From the NCBI GenBank assembly GCA_000237975.1, contig CP003179.1, forward strand, positions 310,001 through 374,000: 64,000 bases of DNA, given 5' to 3'. The stretch comes from Sulfobacillus acidophilus DSM 10332. Lineage in GTDB: Bacteria > Bacillota > Sulfobacillia > Sulfobacillales > Sulfobacillaceae. The notes below the pieces were generated by a model. It ran no database searches. It was not told where the DNA came from and saw only the letters and a list, made by a program, of their open reading frames with translations. This document shows, piece by piece, positions 1 through 10,315 of this stretch (position 1 is the first letter of the stretch; each line of letters begins with the position of its first letter). The position numbers were made by a program, and so were the translations under genes.

Positions 1-381
1 TATATTCAGCGGCATCGGTGGATTCTTTTTAGTGTCGTAGACCTGAACGGATACGTGGTGGCTTGTGCCGCGGTCGATAGACCGTCGTTGACGGGCGACC
101 CGGCCGAAGATGACCGAAACCGGTTTAAGCGACTATTACCCCATCCATCTTGGGTGCGAGGGAGTCGTACCGGATTGGGCGACCGGGTTGCGTGGTTGCC
201 GAATCACCTGACGCGGGCGGATTTTTCCGCTCATGGGGTGAGTCTTAAACGGCCTGAGACGCCGGAACGTCCGCTGGTCCAGACGTACATTCGCAACAAC
301 GTGACGGTCATGACGCTCCTCTCTTATCCGGTCCATGTAGAGAATGAGCGCTTCGGGGCCATTATGGTGGCGTGGCATTGA
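1..381 (+). CDS. C-terminal part of a sensory (Cache/PAS-like) protein, 5' truncated by window edge
   Basis: The reading frame is open from the first base and ends at a TGA at 379-381, so this is the last 126 residues of a longer protein. The visible pattern is VDLNGYVVAC, a TGDPAEDDRNRFKR segment, then LVQTYIRNN and a closing VENERFGAIMVAW. This order resembles the ligand-sensing domain found at the C-terminus of some methyl-accepting chemotaxis-type proteins (VDxNGY, TGD, NRTKR, LxQTYxRD, VPIYVxGxxWG). That family assignment is from memory of the pattern and is tentative. The effector part, if any, lies upstream of the window. It is on the same strand as the transporter at 499, about 117 bases away. 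Confidence 0.5.
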   Translation, partial: YIQRHRWILFSVVDLNGYVVACAAVDRPSLTGDPAEDDRNRFKRLLPHPSWVRGSRTGLGDRVAWLPNHLTRADFSAHGVSLKRPETPERPLVQTYIRNNVTVMTLLSYPVHVENERFGAIMVAWH

Positions 382-444
382 AACCGAGCGACCGTTTAAT
401 TAGGGACTGAAAAAAGAGGGGTTTTGCAACGAGGGTACGAATCA

Positions 445-474
445 GATCCAACGGATCGCGAGATCCGAACGGAT
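445..474 (+). promoter_or_regulatory. Imperfect direct repeat with a GNRA-loop hairpin upstream of the transporter
   Basis: GATCCAACGGAT (445-456) recurs as GATCCGAACGGAT (462-474). Between them CGGATC (452-457) pairs with GATCCG (462-467) across a GCGA tetraloop. It lies 25 bases before the start codon at 499, so it could be an operator or a leader-RNA element. No matching regulator is recognised, and the function is inference. Confidence 0.3.
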
Positions 475-498
475 GGGATACCTTAGGGGGGATCGACA

Positions 499-1083
499 AT
501 GAGTTTTCCACAATCGGCATATTTGCCGGTGGCCATTGGATTTTTTGGGTTGGCCACAAATTATTTTGTCTGGGGAGGCCAAGCGTTATTTCAGCATCCC
601 AAAAGTAACCCGGAGTTAAATAAGGCCATCGGCGTATGGGGCATTTGGATGGGCGGATTTATGCAATTTATTACCGGGGTCTATTTGATGGTAGGGCTGA
701 GCTGGTTTCCTGTCTATACCTCTAAAGCGCCACTGTATATGGCTGCGGTGGCATTTACATCGTATGGTGTGCACTGGTTTGCCATTGGATGGCGGCGATA
801 CATTGGCGCACCCGATGGCGTGGAGGGGCTTATGGCCATCGCGTATTCGGCCATTTCGTTGCTCGGAGTGCTCGTGTTTTTCCAAGCCGGAGACGTTCCG
901 GTAGGCATTTTGTTTATTATTCTTTTGTTAATCTATTTAACGGAAATCCCGACACGGCTAGGTCCGTGGGTTCCGGGAGGGCGACTGATTGGATTCTTCC
1001 AGTTTATCGGGGCCATTTGGCTGATTTATTTAACCTATGGAGTCGTATTTAACACCGCTTTAGGCGGTCACTGGTGGGTATGA
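499..1083 (+). CDS. GPR1/FUN34/YaaH (SatP-type) acetate uptake transporter family protein
   Basis: A 194-residue, very hydrophobic protein with about six predicted membrane segments. The signs of the AceTr family are an N-terminal PVAIGFFGLATNYF segment, the GGFMQFITGVY stretch in the second helix and AFTSYGVHWFAIG in the middle. The family moves acetate or succinate with protons across the cytoplasmic membrane and is usually about 190-200 residues, as here. AmiS/UreI urea/amide channels are similar in length and topology and are the main alternative, but the AFTSYG motif fits AceTr better. The ATG is preceded by a good ribosome-binding site (AGGGGGGATC, ending 5 bases upstream). It is monocistronic, followed at once by a strong terminator. 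Confidence 0.7.
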   Translation: MSFPQSAYLPVAIGFFGLATNYFVWGGQALFQHPKSNPELNKAIGVWGIWMGGFMQFITGVYLMVGLSWFPVYTSKAPLYMAAVAFTSYGVHWFAIGWRRYIGAPDGVEGLMAIAYSAISLLGVLVFFQAGDVPVGILFIILLLIYLTEIPTRLGPWVPGGRLIGFFQFIGAIWLIYLTYGVVFNTALGGHWWV

Positions 1084-1093
1084 CGCCCGATTG

Positions 1094-1127
1094 AGCCAGA
1101 CACCCTTATGGGTGTCTGGCTTCTCTT
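1094..1127 (+). terminator. Rho-independent terminator after the AceTr gene
   Basis: AGCCAGACACCC (1094-1105) pairs perfectly with GGGTGTCTGGCT (1110-1121) over a 4-base loop, and is followed by TCTCTT. The 12-bp stem starts 10 bases after the stop codon. Confidence 0.85.
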
Positions 1128-1154
1128 GACAGCTTCGGTAGCTCTTGATACGAT
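1126..1154 (+). promoter_or_regulatory. SigA-type promoter of the rplJ-rplL transcript
   Basis: TTGACA (1126-1131), a 17-base spacer, then TACGAT (1149-1154). The -35 begins in the short T-rich tail of the preceding terminator. Transcription would start near 1161, giving a leader of about 145 bases before rplJ. Confidence 0.8.
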
Positions 1155-1160
1155 ACCCCC

Positions 1161-1268
1161 GAAACCCGAGACGATGGGTGTCGTTTGGTGCGACTTAATA
1201 TCCCATCCAGGTAGAATAGGTGGTCACGGTATGCCTTGGCCTTCTCCCTGCGGGTGGAGGCTTTTTTT
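1161..1268 (+). promoter_or_regulatory. L10 leader with intrinsic attenuator
   Basis: The untranslated leader of rplJ ends in an intrinsic terminator-like hairpin: GCCTTCTCCC (1239-1248) pairs with GGGTGGAGGC (1252-1261) with one mismatch, followed at once by seven T residues (1262-1268). In Firmicutes and other bacteria the L10(L12)4 complex binds such a leader to control its own synthesis. That the upstream part folds into the L10-binding structure is inferred from position and was not modelled. Confidence 0.6.
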
Positions 1269-1304
1269 ATTGGCCTCGGATGTTAGGTACGGGGAGGTGA
1301 ACGG

Positions 1305-1829
1305 ATGGCAACAGCAGAAAAAGCGCAGGTCATCGAAGAAACCCGGCAAGCCCTCGAATCGTCGCAAGCTGCGGTGTTGGCCGATTACCGGGGCTTGACG
1401 GTGCAACAAATGGCTCAGTTGCGAACCCAGCTAGCTAAGGGCGGCGTCACCTTAAAGGTGATCAAAAACACCTTGATTAAGCGGGCGGCCGATGAGGCGG
1501 GCATTAGCGGATTAGAGCCTTATTTGAATGGACCGACCGCGGTCGCGTTCAGTCCGGATGACCCGGTGGTGGCGGCCAAACTTTTGTTTCAGGCCGCTCG
1601 CGAATTACGGAAAATCGAAATTAAAGCGGGCGTGCTCGGAAAATCCGCCATTGGGCCCGACGGGGTGAAAGAACTGGCGGATTTGCCCAGTCGAGAAGTG
1701 CTGCTGGGCAAGGTGGTCGGGACGCTGAACGCGCCAATTCAACAATTCGTGTGGGTTTTGAACGCGCCTTTGGGCAACTTGGCTCGTGCGTTGGATCAAA
1801 TTCGGCAAAAGCGGGAAGCCGAGGGCTAA
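1305..1829 (+). CDS. rplJ: 50S ribosomal protein L10
   Basis: 174 residues, the usual size. L10 forms the base of the ribosomal stalk and carries L7/L12 dimers through its C-terminal helix, helping recruit the GTPase factors. The N-terminus (ATAEKAQVIEETRQALESSQ) and the central ADYRGLTVQQMAQLR and LKVIKNTLIKRA motifs are typical. The ATG follows GGGGAGGTGA with correct spacing. It is first in the rplJ-rplL pair and is probably controlled by the attenuated leader just upstream. Confidence 0.97.
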   Translation: MATAEKAQVIEETRQALESSQAAVLADYRGLTVQQMAQLRTQLAKGGVTLKVIKNTLIKRAADEAGISGLEPYLNGPTAVAFSPDDPVVAAKLLFQAARELRKIEIKAGVLGKSAIGPDGVKELADLPSREVLLGKVVGTLNAPIQQFVWVLNAPLGNLARALDQIRQKREAEG

Positions 1830-1859
1830 AATTTTTTTGGAATTTGAGGAGGTAATTTG

Positions 1860-2246
1860 ATGGCTAAGGTCGAAGAAGTTATAGAGATTGTCAAGGGCAT
1901 GAACGTGCTCGAGTTGTCCCAGTTGGTTAAGGCGTTGGAAGACGAGTTTGGCGTAACGGCGGCGGCTCCGGTGGCCGTGGCGGCGGCGGCGCCGGCGGCG
2001 GCGGGCGGAGCGGCTCCGGCCGAAGAAGTCGAACAGACCGAGTTTGATGTGGTGCTGACCTCGGCGGGAGACAAGAAAGTCCAAGTGATTAAGGTCGTTC
2101 GCGAATTAACGGGCCTGTCATTAACGGAAGCCAAGGCATTAGTTGACGGAGCGCCCAAAGCCGTCAAAGAAAAAATTTCCAAGGCAGACGCGGAGGCGGC
2201 GAAGGCCAAACTTGAAGAAGCTGGAGCTTCGGTCGAGATTAAGTAA
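1860..2246 (+). CDS. rplL: 50S ribosomal protein L7/L12
   Basis: 128 residues with the expected plan: N-terminal dimerisation helices ([24 protein letters not shown]), a long Ala/Pro/Gly-rich hinge (about residues 35-60), and a C-terminal factor-binding domain with [17 protein letters not shown] and the [11 protein letters not shown] segment. It binds L10 in several copies and stimulates the GTPase activity of EF-Tu and EF-G. An in-frame TTG precedes the ATG at 1860. The ATG is preferred because GAGGAGGTAAT ends 5 bases before it. It lies 30 bases after rplJ. Confidence 0.96.
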   Translation: MAKVEEVIEIVKGMNVLELSQLVKALEDEFGVTAAAPVAVAAAAPAAAGGAAPAEEVEQTEFDVVLTSAGDKKVQVIKVVRELTGLSLTEAKALVDGAPKAVKEKISKADAEAAKAKLEEAGASVEIK

Positions 2247-2300
2247 TATCGCGCAATAGCATATCACGAGCCCTCCTCCAAGGGGGTCCGGTTTTCGGAC

Positions 2301-2329
2301 TTGACCTGGGGGTGGGCTTGTGATACTGT
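2301..2329 (+). promoter_or_regulatory. Candidate promoter of rpoBC
   Basis: TTGACC (2301-2306), a 17-base spacer, then TACTGT (2324-2329), in the 174-base gap between rplL and rpoB. The remainder of the gap holds a short weak inverted repeat (CCC at 2272, GGG at 2282) but no convincing terminator, so read-through from rplL is also possible. Confidence 0.55.
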
Positions 2330-2420
2330 TTTACATTGCCATATTTGATAGCCCAATTTATTCCTGCAGTGTCTCTTCTGGAACATGCTGACCGGCGTCA
2401 GACAAAGGAGTTGAACCTGA

Positions 2421-5400
2421 ATGGCCCTTCCCCTCCCGACGGAGAAAGCTCGCGAGCGTGTCAGTTTCGCTAGTATCAACGAAGTGTTGGATATGCCCAA
2501 TTTGATTGAGATCCAACAGAACTCGTACCGGTGGTTTCTTGAAGAGGGCCTCCGGGAGATGTTCCGCGACATTTCTCCGATTCAGGATTTTACCGGCAAC
2601 CTCATTCTCGAGTTTGTGGACTACACGTTGAAACAACCCAAATACTCGGTCGAGGAATGCAAAGCGCGTGACGTGACCTACTCGGCGCCTTTGCATGTGC
2701 GTGTGCGGCTCATTAACAAAGAGACGGGTGAGGTCAAGGAACAAGACGTCTTCATGGGGGATTTTCCCCTCATGACCGACAAGGGGACCTTCATCATTAA
2801 CGGGGCCGAACGGGTGATTGTCAGCCAGTTGGTCCGCTCCCCCGGCGTCTATTTCTCCGAACAGGTGGACGCTTCGGGGAAACGGCTGTTTTTTGCCACC
2901 ATTATCCCCAATCGCGGTGCCTGGCTCGAATTCGAAACAGATACCAATGATGTGTTGTCGGTCCGGGTGGACCGCACCCGTAAACTGCCGACGACCGTGT
3001 TATTGCGCGCCTTAGGGTTTGGGACCGACAGCCAAATCCTGGAGACGATCGGAGACGACGAACGCATTGAGACGACCCTCTCCAAGGATCCTGCCAAAAC
3101 CGAAGAAGATGCCTTGATTGAGATCTATAAGCGTCTTCGGCCCGGTGAGCCGCCGACCGTGGAGAGTGCCCAAAGTTTATTGCAGTCCCTGTTTTTTGAA
3201 CCCAAACGGTACGATTTGGCCGGCGTCGGCCGCTATAAAATCAATAAGAAGCTTGGTCTCCGGCGGCGTGTGGCAGGTACGATCGCTAAAGAAACCGTGG
3301 TTCATCCTGAGACGGGCGAGATTCTAGTCCGCGAAGGGGAGCGAATTGACCGGCAATTGGCCGAGGCGCTGGACCGTGCCAAAGTGTTAAGCATTCGAGT
3401 GGAGCTGGATAACGGGCATGAAGTGCTCGTGGTCTCGAACGGCCAGCCGGACTCCGACGTCAAGATTATCACCAAGCAGGATATTGCGGCGTGCATTAAC
3501 TACATGACCAACCTGTTTGAAGGCGTGGGCAATACCGACGATATCGACCACCTAGGCAATCGGCGTCTACGTTCGGTTGGGGAGCTTTTGCAGAATCAGT
3601 TCCGGATCGGATTAAGCCGGATGGAGCGGGTTGTGCGGGAGCGGATGACGATTCAGGACATGGAATCGATTACCCCGCAAGCGTTGATTAATATTCGGCC
3701 GGTGGTGGCGTCGGTTAAGGAATTTTTCGGTTCGTCCCAACTCTCGCAGTTTATGGACCAAACCAACCCCTTGGCGGAATTGACGCATAAACGGCGTTTG
3801 TCGGCGCTGGGGCCGGGCGGATTGAGCCGAGAGCGGGCGGGATTCGAAGTACGCGACGTCCACCATTCCCACTATGGTCGGATGTGCCCGATTGAAACGC
3901 CGGAAGGTCCCAACATCGGGTTGATTGGTTCGTTGTCGACTTACGCCCGCATCAACGAATACGGATTCATCGAGACGCCGTATCGAAAGGTGGATAAGGA
4001 ACGCGGGGTTGTCACCAACGAGATTGTGTACCTGACGGCGGATGAAGAGGACGACGCCGTCATTGCCCAGGCCAACGAGCCCTTAACCGAGGATGGACAC
4101 TTTAAGGCGGATCGTGTGACGGTCCGGTTCCGGCAGGAGATTCTGGAAGAATCGCCGTCGCGCGTGGACTACATGGACGTTTCGCCGAAACAGGTGGTTT
4201 CCATTGCTACGGCCTTGATTCCGTTTTTGGAGCACGATGATGCGAACCGGGCGCTCATGGGGGCCAACATGCAACGGCAAGCGGTGCCGCTTTTGGTCAC
4301 CGACTCGCCGGTGGTTGGTACCGGTATGGAAGCGAAAGCCGCCCGCGATTCGGGTGTCGTGGTGATCAGCGAGAAAGACGGGATCGTCGACCGGGTGGCG
4401 GCCGACCAAATTGTGGTCAAGAATACCGATCACACGGTCAGCACGTACCGGTTGCTGAAGTTTTCGCGGTCTAACCAAGGCACCTGCATCAATCAAAAGC
4501 CCATTGTCCGCAAAGGGCAAATGGTGCGGGCCGGCCAAATCATCGCAGACGGGCCGTCAACCGATCAAGGGGAGTTGGCGCTCGGCCGCAATGTCGTCGT
4601 CGCCTTTATGCCTTGGGAAGGCTATAACTACGAGGATGCGATTTTGCTCAGTGAAAAGCTGGTCAAAGACGATGTGTTTACCTCGATTCACATTGAAGAG
4701 TATGAGTGTGACGCCCGCGACACGAAGTTAGGGCCCGAGGAAATTACGCGGGACATCCCCAACGTGGGCGAAGACGTATTGCGAGACCTCGACGATCGCG
4801 GCATTATTCGCATCGGCGCCGAGGTCCGACCGGGCGACATCTTGGTCGGTAAAGTGACGCCTAAAGGGGAAACCGAACTGACGGCGGAAGAGCGACTTTT
4901 GCGAGCGATTTTCGGCGAAAAGGCCCGGGAAGTCCGGGATACCTCATTACGCGTTCCGCATGGCGAGTCCGGGATTGTGGTCGACGTCAAGGTGTTCAAT
5001 CGGGAGCAGGGCGACGAGCTTTCGCCCGGCGTCAACCAGCTGGTGCAAGTCTACATCGCCCAAAAACGGAAGATATCCGAAGGGGACAAAATGGCGGGTC
5101 GTCACGGCAACAAAGGGGTCATTTCCCGGATTTTGCCGGAAGAGGATATGCCCTTTTTGCCGGACGGGACGCCGGTGGAAATTGTCCTCAATCCGTTAGG
5201 CGTGCCGAGCCGCATGAATATCGGGCAGGTGCTGGAAACCCACTTGGGCTGGGCGGCGCGCGCACTGGGCATTAAAGTGGCGAGCCCGGTTTTTGACGGC
5301 GCTCACGAAGAGGACATTCAGCGAATGTTTCGTGAAGCCGGATTACCCTCAACGGGCAAAACCGTCCTCTATGACGGGCGAACGGGAGAACCGTTCGATC

Positions 5401-6056
5401 GAGAAGTAACCGTCGGCGTCGTCTATATGCTGAAATTAGCGCACTTGGTCGACGACAAGATTCACGCACGTTCTACCGGACCCTACTCGCTGGTCACGCA
5501 ACAACCGTTGGGCGGAAAAGCCCAGTTTGGCGGACAGCGCTTCGGGGAGATGGAGGTCTGGGCGTTGGAGGCCTATGGGGCCGCCTACACGTTGCAAGAG
5601 CTTTTGACCGTAAAGTCGGACGATGTGGTGGGACGCGTAAAAACGTACGAAGCCATCGTCAAAGGGGAAAACGTACCCGAGCCGGGCGTTCCGGAATCGT
5701 TCAAGGTGTTGATCAAGGAACTTCAAAGCCTCGGGTTGGATGTCAAAGTGCTGAACGAGCTGGACGAGGAAATTGAAATCCGCGAATTGGACGATGAACC
5801 GGCGCGGGAAATCACCGGGCTTGAATTGCTGCCGGAAGGAACGGAAGAAGAAGGGCAAGAATTGCACCGGCTGATGGAGGATGCGGCCGGAGCGCGTCAT
5901 GAATTGTTCCAACCGGGAGGCGGCATGGGCTTTGATCAAGAGGCGGAAAATGCCTATGCGATCCTCCGCAAAGCCAGCGAAGAGTCGTTTGACGAAGATG
6001 AGGACGAGGACGAACCGTTCGAGACCGAAGAGCCCGATGACGATGGGGAGTACTAG
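2421..6056 (+). CDS. rpoB: DNA-directed RNA polymerase subunit beta
   Basis: 1211 residues. The beta subunit forms one side of the catalytic cleft. The rifampicin-pocket region reads [23 protein letters not shown] and matches the sensitive consensus. [29 protein letters not shown] and [24 protein letters not shown] are all intact. The protein ends in an unusually long Asp/Glu tail (last about 30 residues) after a linker of about 100 residues beyond the usual clamp anchor. The ATG follows a modest AAAGGAG site 7 bases upstream. It is followed 20 bases later by rpoC. Confidence 0.98.
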   Translation: MALPLPTEKARERVSFASINEVLDMPNLIEIQQNSYRWFLEEGLREMFRDISPIQDFTGNLILEFVDYTLKQPKYSVEECKARDVTYSAPLHVRVRLINKETGEVKEQDVFMGDFPLMTDKGTFIINGAERVIVSQLVRSPGVYFSEQVDASGKRLFFATIIPNRGAWLEFETDTNDVLSVRVDRTRKLPTTVLLRALGFGTDSQILETIGDDERIETTLSKDPAKTEEDALIEIYKRLRPGEPPTVESAQSLLQSLFFEPKRYDLAGVGRYKINKKLGLRRRVAGTIAKETVVHPETGEILVREGERIDRQLAEALDRAKVLSIRVELDNGHEVLVVSNGQPDSDVKIITKQDIAACINYMTNLFEGVGNTDDIDHLGNRRLRSVGELLQNQFRIGLSRMERVVRERMTIQDMESITPQALINIRPVVASVKEFFGSSQLSQFMDQTNPLAELTHKRRLSALGPGGLSRERAGFEVRDVHHSHYGRMCPIETPEGPNIGLIGSLSTYARINEYGFIETPYRKVDKERGVVTNEIVYLTADEEDDAVIAQANEPLTEDGHFKADRVTVRFRQEILEESPSRVDYMDVSPKQVVSIATALIPFLEHDDANRALMGANMQRQAVPLLVTDSPVVGTGMEAKAARDSGVVVISEKDGIVDRVAADQIVVKNTDHTVSTYRLLKFSRSNQGTCINQKPIVRKGQMVRAGQIIADGPSTDQGELALGRNVVVAFMPWEGYNYEDAILLSEKLVKDDVFTSIHIEEYECDARDTKLGPEEITRDIPNVGEDVLRDLDDRGIIRIGAEVRPGDILVGKVTPKGETELTAEERLLRAIFGEKAREVRDTSLRVPHGESGIVVDVKVFNREQGDELSPGVNQLVQVYIAQKRKISEGDKMAGRHGNKGVISRILPEEDMPFLPDGTPVEIVLNPLGVPSRMNIGQVLETHLGWAARALGIKVASPVFDGAHEEDIQRMFREAGLPSTGKTVLYDGRTGEPFDREVTVGVVYMLKLAHLVDDKIHARSTGPYSLVTQQPLGGKAQFGGQRFGEMEVWALEAYGAAYTLQELLTVKSDDVVGRVKTYEAIVKGENVPEPGVPESFKVLIKELQSLGLDVKVLNELDEEIEIRELDDEPAREITGLELLPEGTEEEGQELHRLMEDAAGARHELFQPGGGMGFDQEAENAYAILRKASEESFDEDEDEDEPFETEEPDDDGEY

Positions 6057-6076
6057 GCCGGGAGGAGACAACGCCG

Positions 6077-9000
6077 ATGCTGGATGTGAATAATTTTGAT
6101 TCCATGCGAATTGCGCTGGCTTCGCCGGAGCAAATTCGCGAGTGGTCCAAAGGCGAGGTAAAGAAGCCGGAAACAATCAACTACCGCACATTAAAACCGG
6201 AGCGGGAAGGGCTTTTCTGCGAGAAAATCTTTGGGCCGACCAAAGACTGGGAATGTCATTGCGGTAAATATAAACGCGTCCGCTATAAAGGGGTGGTTTG
6301 TGACCGCTGTGGTGTGGAGGTCACCCGCTCCAAAGTGCGGCGTGAACGGATGGGCCACATCGAATTGGCCGCTCCGGTCTCCCACATTTGGTATTTCAAG
6401 GGCATTCCGTCTCGCATGGGCTTGTTGCTGGACATGTCTCCGCGGGCGTTGGAAAAGGTGCTCTATTTTGCGGCATATGTGGTGATTGAGCCGGGCACCA
6501 CGCCTTTGATGAAGAAGCAGCTTTTGGTCGAATCCGAATACCGTGAGCACCGGGAAAAATACGGTCAGCATTTTCGCGCGATGATGGGCGCCGAGGCGAT
6601 TAAGGAGCTGTTGCTGGAAATCGACCTCGACCAATTGGCGGAGGAACTGCGCGAAGAACTCAACTCCTCAACCGGGCAACGGCGGATTCGCGCCATCCGG
6701 CGGCTGGAAGTGGTCGAAGCGTTCCGCCAATCCGGCAATCGGCCCGAATGGATGATTATTGACGTCATCCCGGTCATCCCCCCCGACTTGCGTCCGATGG
6801 TGCAATTGGACGGGGGACGGTTTGCCACATCGGACTTGAACGATCTCTATCGCCGGGTCATTAACCGGAATAATCGACTCAAGCGGCTATTGGATTTAGG
6901 GGCCCCCGACATTATCGTTCGCAACGAAAAGCGCATGCTCCAAGAAGCCGTCGACGCGTTAATTGACAACGGCCGACGCGGCCGACCGGTGACCGGACCG
7001 GGCAACCGCCCCTTAAAATCCTTGTCGGATATGTTGAAAGGTAAACAAGGCCGGTTCCGTCAAAACTTACTGGGTAAGCGCGTCGACTACTCCGGGCGTT
7101 CCGTGATTGTGGTGGGACCCAAATTGAAAATGCACCAGTGTGGGTTGCCCAAGGAAATGGCGTTGGAGTTGTTCAAGCCCTTTGTGATGAAAAAACTGGT
7201 GAACGAAGGCTATGCCCATAACATTAAGTCGGCGAAACGCATGGTGGAGCGGGTGCGCCCGGAAGTTTGGGACGTGTTGGAAGACGTGATTCGAGAACAT
7301 CCGGTCCTTCTCAACCGGGCACCTACCTTGCACCGGCTCGGCATTCAAGCGTTTGAGCCGGTGTTGGTGGAAGGCCGGGCCATTCAGATTCACCCCTTGG
7401 TCTGTACGGCCTATAACGCCGACTTCGACGGCGACCAAATGGCGGTGCACGTCCCGCTTTCGGCGGAAGCGCAGGCCGAAGCGCGGGTGTTAATGTTGTC
7501 GTCCCAGAACATTTTAAATCCGAAAGACGGGCGACCGGTGGTGACGCCGACACAGGATATGGTGTTGGGGTCCTATTATCTGACGATGGAAATGCCCGGC
7601 GCCAAGGGTGAGGGCATGTTGCTGGCCGACTTAAAGGAAGGCGAAATGGCCTACCAGGAAGGCATCCTGGATTTGCATGCCAAGGTGACGATGCGCTATG
7701 ACGGCATGCGTCGGCAGTCGACGTTAGGGCGGTTTCTCTTTAATGATGCGTTGCCTCCGGCGTTGCGGTTCATTGACAAGGTGGTTGACCGAAAGATTCT
7801 CGGGACTTTGGTGGCGGATTTATTCCGGATGTTCGGCAACCAAGTGACGGCGGAAGTACTTGACCGCATCAAGGCCCTGGGATTTTCCTATGCCACCAAA
7901 GCCGGCATCACCATTTCCGTAGCCGATATCAACATCCCGGAAGAAAAACGGCAGATATTGGACGAGGCGGAAGAGCAAGTGACCTTGGTCGATCGCCAAT
8001 ACCGGCGCGGGTTAATCACGGCGGACGAGCGCTATGAGCGCGTGATTGAAATTTGGACGCGGGCCAAAGAGCGGGTTACTCAAGCGCTCATGGACAACAT
8101 GGATCCCACCAACTCGGTGTATATGATGGCGACATCGGGAGCCCGAGGAAACGTGCAACAAATTAGCCAGCTGGCGGGCATGCGGGGATTGATGGCCGAC
8201 CCGTCCGGCCGCATTATCGAGTTGCCGATTCGCGCGAACTTCCGGGAAGGCCTGACGGTGTTGGAATACTTCACGTCAACCCATGGCGCACGTAAAGGGT
8301 TAGCCGACACGGCGCTCAGAACGGCCGACTCGGGGTATTTGACCCGACGCTTGGTGGATGTCGCGCAAGACGTGATTGTCCGGGAGATCGACTGTGGGAC
8401 CACGGAAGGCACCGTCGTACGGGAAATCAAGGACGGCGGCCAGGTCATCGAGTCGTTCTACGAGCGGCTGGTCGGCCGGGTGGCGGCCGAGACACTGGTC
8501 CACCCGGAAACCGGGGAGGTGCTGGTGGCTCCCAATGAAATGATTACCGAGGAAGTGGCCCAGTCGATTATCGACGCGGGATTGACGGAAGCGACGGTCC
8601 GGAGTGTCCTCACCTGCCAATCGCGTTATGGGGTCTGTGTGGCGTGTTATGGACGGAACTTGGCCACCGGGGACATTGTGGAGGTCGGCGAGGCGGTAGG
8701 GATTATCGCGGCCCAGTCGATTGGTGAACCCGGCACACAGCTGACCATGCGGACCTTTCACATGGGGGGCGTGGCCGGAGACGATATTACCCAAGGGTTA
8801 CCGCGTGTGGAAGAACTGTTTGAGGCCCGGAAACCCAAGGGGCAGGCTATCATCGCCGAAATCTCGGGGACGGTGCATTTAGGGGAAAACAAAGGGCGTC
8901 GGGAAATCACCATCACCGCCGACAACGGGGCCGACGCCCAGGTGTATGTCGTTCCGTTCGGGTCGCGCTTGAAAGTGCACGAAGGCGAAACGGTGCACGA

Positions 9001-9535
9001 AGGGCAGGAACTGACCGAGGGCTCGGTGAATCCGCACGATCTGTTGCGGGTCATGGGACCGCGGGGGGTGCAAGAGTATTTGCTCCACGAAGTGCAGCGC
9101 GTGTACCGGGTCCAAGGTGTGGATATCAACGACAAGCACATTGAGGTGATGGTGCGCCAAATGATGCGGAAGATTAAAGTGGATGAATCGGGCGACACCA
9201 ACCTCTTGCCCGGTGCCCTGGTCGACCGATTCGAGTTTGAAGACGAAAATGCCCGGGTACTGGCCCAAGGCGGGTCGCCGGCGGTGGCCAAACCGGTGGT
9301 GCTCGGGATTACCAAAGCCTCCTTGGCCACCGATTCGTTCCTCTCTGCCGCGTCGTTCCAGGAAACCACGCGGGTACTGACCGAAGCTTCGATCAAAGGG
9401 AAGCGGGATCCGTTGCTCGGATTAAAAGAAAACGTCATTATCGGGAAATTGGTCCCGGCCGGCACCGGAATGTCGCGCTATCGAAATGTGAGTGTCTTGG
9501 CCAACGCCGAACAGGACCAGGAACTCTATCAATAA
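6077..9535 (+). CDS. rpoC: DNA-directed RNA polymerase subunit beta'
   Basis: 1152 residues, a compact Firmicutes-like beta' without large lineage insertions. It has the N-terminal zinc site (CHCGKYKR then VCDRCG), the catalytic [12 protein letters not shown] loop that holds the active-site magnesium, the trigger-loop region, and the second zinc site (CGTTEG, then [14 protein letters not shown]). [22 protein letters not shown] is intact. The start (ATG CTG GAT GTG) follows GGGAGGAGAC. It is co-transcribed with rpoB and followed by a hairpin that overlaps the next promoter. Confidence 0.98.
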   Translation: MLDVNNFDSMRIALASPEQIREWSKGEVKKPETINYRTLKPEREGLFCEKIFGPTKDWECHCGKYKRVRYKGVVCDRCGVEVTRSKVRRERMGHIELAAPVSHIWYFKGIPSRMGLLLDMSPRALEKVLYFAAYVVIEPGTTPLMKKQLLVESEYREHREKYGQHFRAMMGAEAIKELLLEIDLDQLAEELREELNSSTGQRRIRAIRRLEVVEAFRQSGNRPEWMIIDVIPVIPPDLRPMVQLDGGRFATSDLNDLYRRVINRNNRLKRLLDLGAPDIIVRNEKRMLQEAVDALIDNGRRGRPVTGPGNRPLKSLSDMLKGKQGRFRQNLLGKRVDYSGRSVIVVGPKLKMHQCGLPKEMALELFKPFVMKKLVNEGYAHNIKSAKRMVERVRPEVWDVLEDVIREHPVLLNRAPTLHRLGIQAFEPVLVEGRAIQIHPLVCTAYNADFDGDQMAVHVPLSAEAQAEARVLMLSSQNILNPKDGRPVVTPTQDMVLGSYYLTMEMPGAKGEGMLLADLKEGEMAYQEGILDLHAKVTMRYDGMRRQSTLGRFLFNDALPPALRFIDKVVDRKILGTLVADLFRMFGNQVTAEVLDRIKALGFSYATKAGITISVADINIPEEKRQILDEAEEQVTLVDRQYRRGLITADERYERVIEIWTRAKERVTQALMDNMDPTNSVYMMATSGARGNVQQISQLAGMRGLMADPSGRIIELPIRANFREGLTVLEYFTSTHGARKGLADTALRTADSGYLTRRLVDVAQDVIVREIDCGTTEGTVVREIKDGGQVIESFYERLVGRVAAETLVHPETGEVLVAPNEMITEEVAQSIIDAGLTEATVRSVLTCQSRYGVCVACYGRNLATGDIVEVGEAVGIIAAQSIGEPGTQLTMRTFHMGGVAGDDITQGLPRVEELFEARKPKGQAIIAEISGTVHLGENKGRREITITADNGADAQVYVVPFGSRLKVHEGETVHEGQELTEGSVNPHDLLRVMGPRGVQEYLLHEVQRVYRVQGVDINDKHIEVMVRQMMRKIKVDESGDTNLLPGALVDRFEFEDENARVLAQGGSPAVAKPVVLGITKASLATDSFLSAASFQETTRVLTEASIKGKRDPLLGLKENVIIGKLVPAGTGMSRYRNVSVLANAEQDQELYQ

Positions 9536-9546
9536 GCGGGAATAAA

Positions 9547-9571
9547 GGGCGTGTCACGAATTGACACGCCC
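9547..9571 (+). terminator. Hairpin after rpoC (possible terminator without a U-tract)
   Basis: GGGCGTGTCA (9547-9556) pairs perfectly with TGACACGCCC (9562-9571) over a 5-base loop, 11 bases after the rpoC stop. No T-run follows, so termination may be partial or factor-dependent. Its 3' arm contains the -35 of the next promoter. Confidence 0.5.
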
Positions 9572-9589
9572 TGATCCCGGTGATAAAAT
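9561..9589 (+). promoter_or_regulatory. SigA promoter of the str operon
   Basis: TTGACA (9561-9566), a 17-base spacer, then TAAAAT (9584-9589), with a TG at the extended -10 position (9581-9582). This is a near-consensus promoter that should drive the L7Ae-like gene, rpsL, rpsG, fusA and tuf. The -35 box is nested in the 3' arm of the preceding hairpin. Confidence 0.8.
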
Positions 9590-9630
9590 ACCAAAGTGTG
9601 TCTGAACCTGGATGGCCGGAGGAGTACAAT

Positions 9631-9930
9631 GTGGACAGGGCAGCGCTGAAACACACGCACCAACGAGTGGTCGGGCAACGCCAAACCCTCAAGCAGATTC
9701 AGCGTGGAGTAGCCGCTAAGGTTTTTCTCGCCCGTGATGCCGATTCCCGGATGCTTGCCGAAATTGAGCGGCAATGCCGTGCCAACCAAGTGCCGGTGGA
9801 GTATGTCGACACCATGTCGGAGTTGGGTCGCCTGTGCGGAATCGAGGTAGGCGCTGTATGCGCCGCGCTCCTAACTCCCGGCCCCAATGACGTTGTAGGG
9901 AAAGGAGGTCGTGCGCATGCCGACAATTAA
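9631..9930 (+). CDS. L7Ae/L30e family ribosomal-type protein (YbxF/RplGB-like)
   Basis: 99 residues. The family binds kink-turn RNA. In Firmicutes a member lies between rpoC and rpsL, exactly as here. Visible family signs are [24 protein letters not shown], the [26 protein letters not shown] core and its Cys-Gly-Ile-x-Val pattern. A longer in-frame reading starts at 9580, but GGAGGAG at 9618-9624 fits the GTG at 9631. The 3' end overlaps rpsL by 14 bases, which suggests translational coupling. Its exact cellular role is not established for the family in bacteria. Confidence 0.85.
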   Translation: MDRAALKHTHQRVVGQRQTLKQIQRGVAAKVFLARDADSRMLAEIERQCRANQVPVEYVDTMSELGRLCGIEVGAVCAALLTPGPNDVVGKGGRAHADN

Positions 9931-10303
9931 CCAGTTGATCCGTCAAGGACGCAAAAAAGCCAAGAAAAAGTCGTCGGCGCCCGCGTTGCGAGGGAATCCC
10001 CAAAAGCGTGGCGTCTGCATTAGTGTAAAAACCGTAACGCCTAAAAAACCCAATTCGGCTTTGCGTAAGGTGGCCCGAGTCCGCCTGACCAATGGCGAAG
10101 AGGTGACGGCTTACATTCCGGGAATTGGTCACAATCTGCAAGAACACTCGGTAGTGTTGGTTCGAGGTGGCCGGGTGCGGGATTTGCCTGGCGTTCGATA
10201 CCACATCATTCGCGGAACATTGGACGCGGGTGGCGTGCAGAAGCGGATGCAGGGCCGTTCCAAATACGGAGCGAAGAAGAACCAACCCGCCGGAAAGAAA
10301 TAA
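9917..10303 (+). CDS. rpsL: 30S ribosomal protein S12
   Basis: 128 residues. S12 lines the decoding centre and governs accuracy. The sequence has [14 protein letters not shown], the [24 protein letters not shown] stretch with the lysine where streptomycin-resistance changes usually occur (TPKKPNS), and [13 protein letters not shown] with its second lysine position occupied by Arg. The ATG at 9917 is chosen over an in-frame GTG at 9911, because AAAGGAGGTC sits about 7 bases upstream of the ATG. It overlaps the L7Ae-like gene and precedes rpsG. Confidence 0.97.
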   Translation: MPTINQLIRQGRKKAKKKSSAPALRGNPQKRGVCISVKTVTPKKPNSALRKVARVRLTNGEEVTAYIPGIGHNLQEHSVVLVRGGRVRDLPGVRYHIIRGTLDAGGVQKRMQGRSKYGAKKNQPAGKK

Positions 10304-10315
10304 AGGGGGAAGAGC

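Noticed and set aside
499-1083. AmiS/UreI urea channel assignment for the first complete gene
   Set aside because: Length fits, but the GGFMQ and AFTSYG segments match the acetate-transporter family better.
1950-2020. Run of GCG/GCC triplets that looks like a simple repeat
   Set aside because: It encodes the normal alanine-rich hinge of L7/L12.
5436-6176. Long minus-strand frame opposite the end of rpoB
   Set aside because: It lies wholly opposite rpoB/rpoC coding sequence and is explained by the high GC content.
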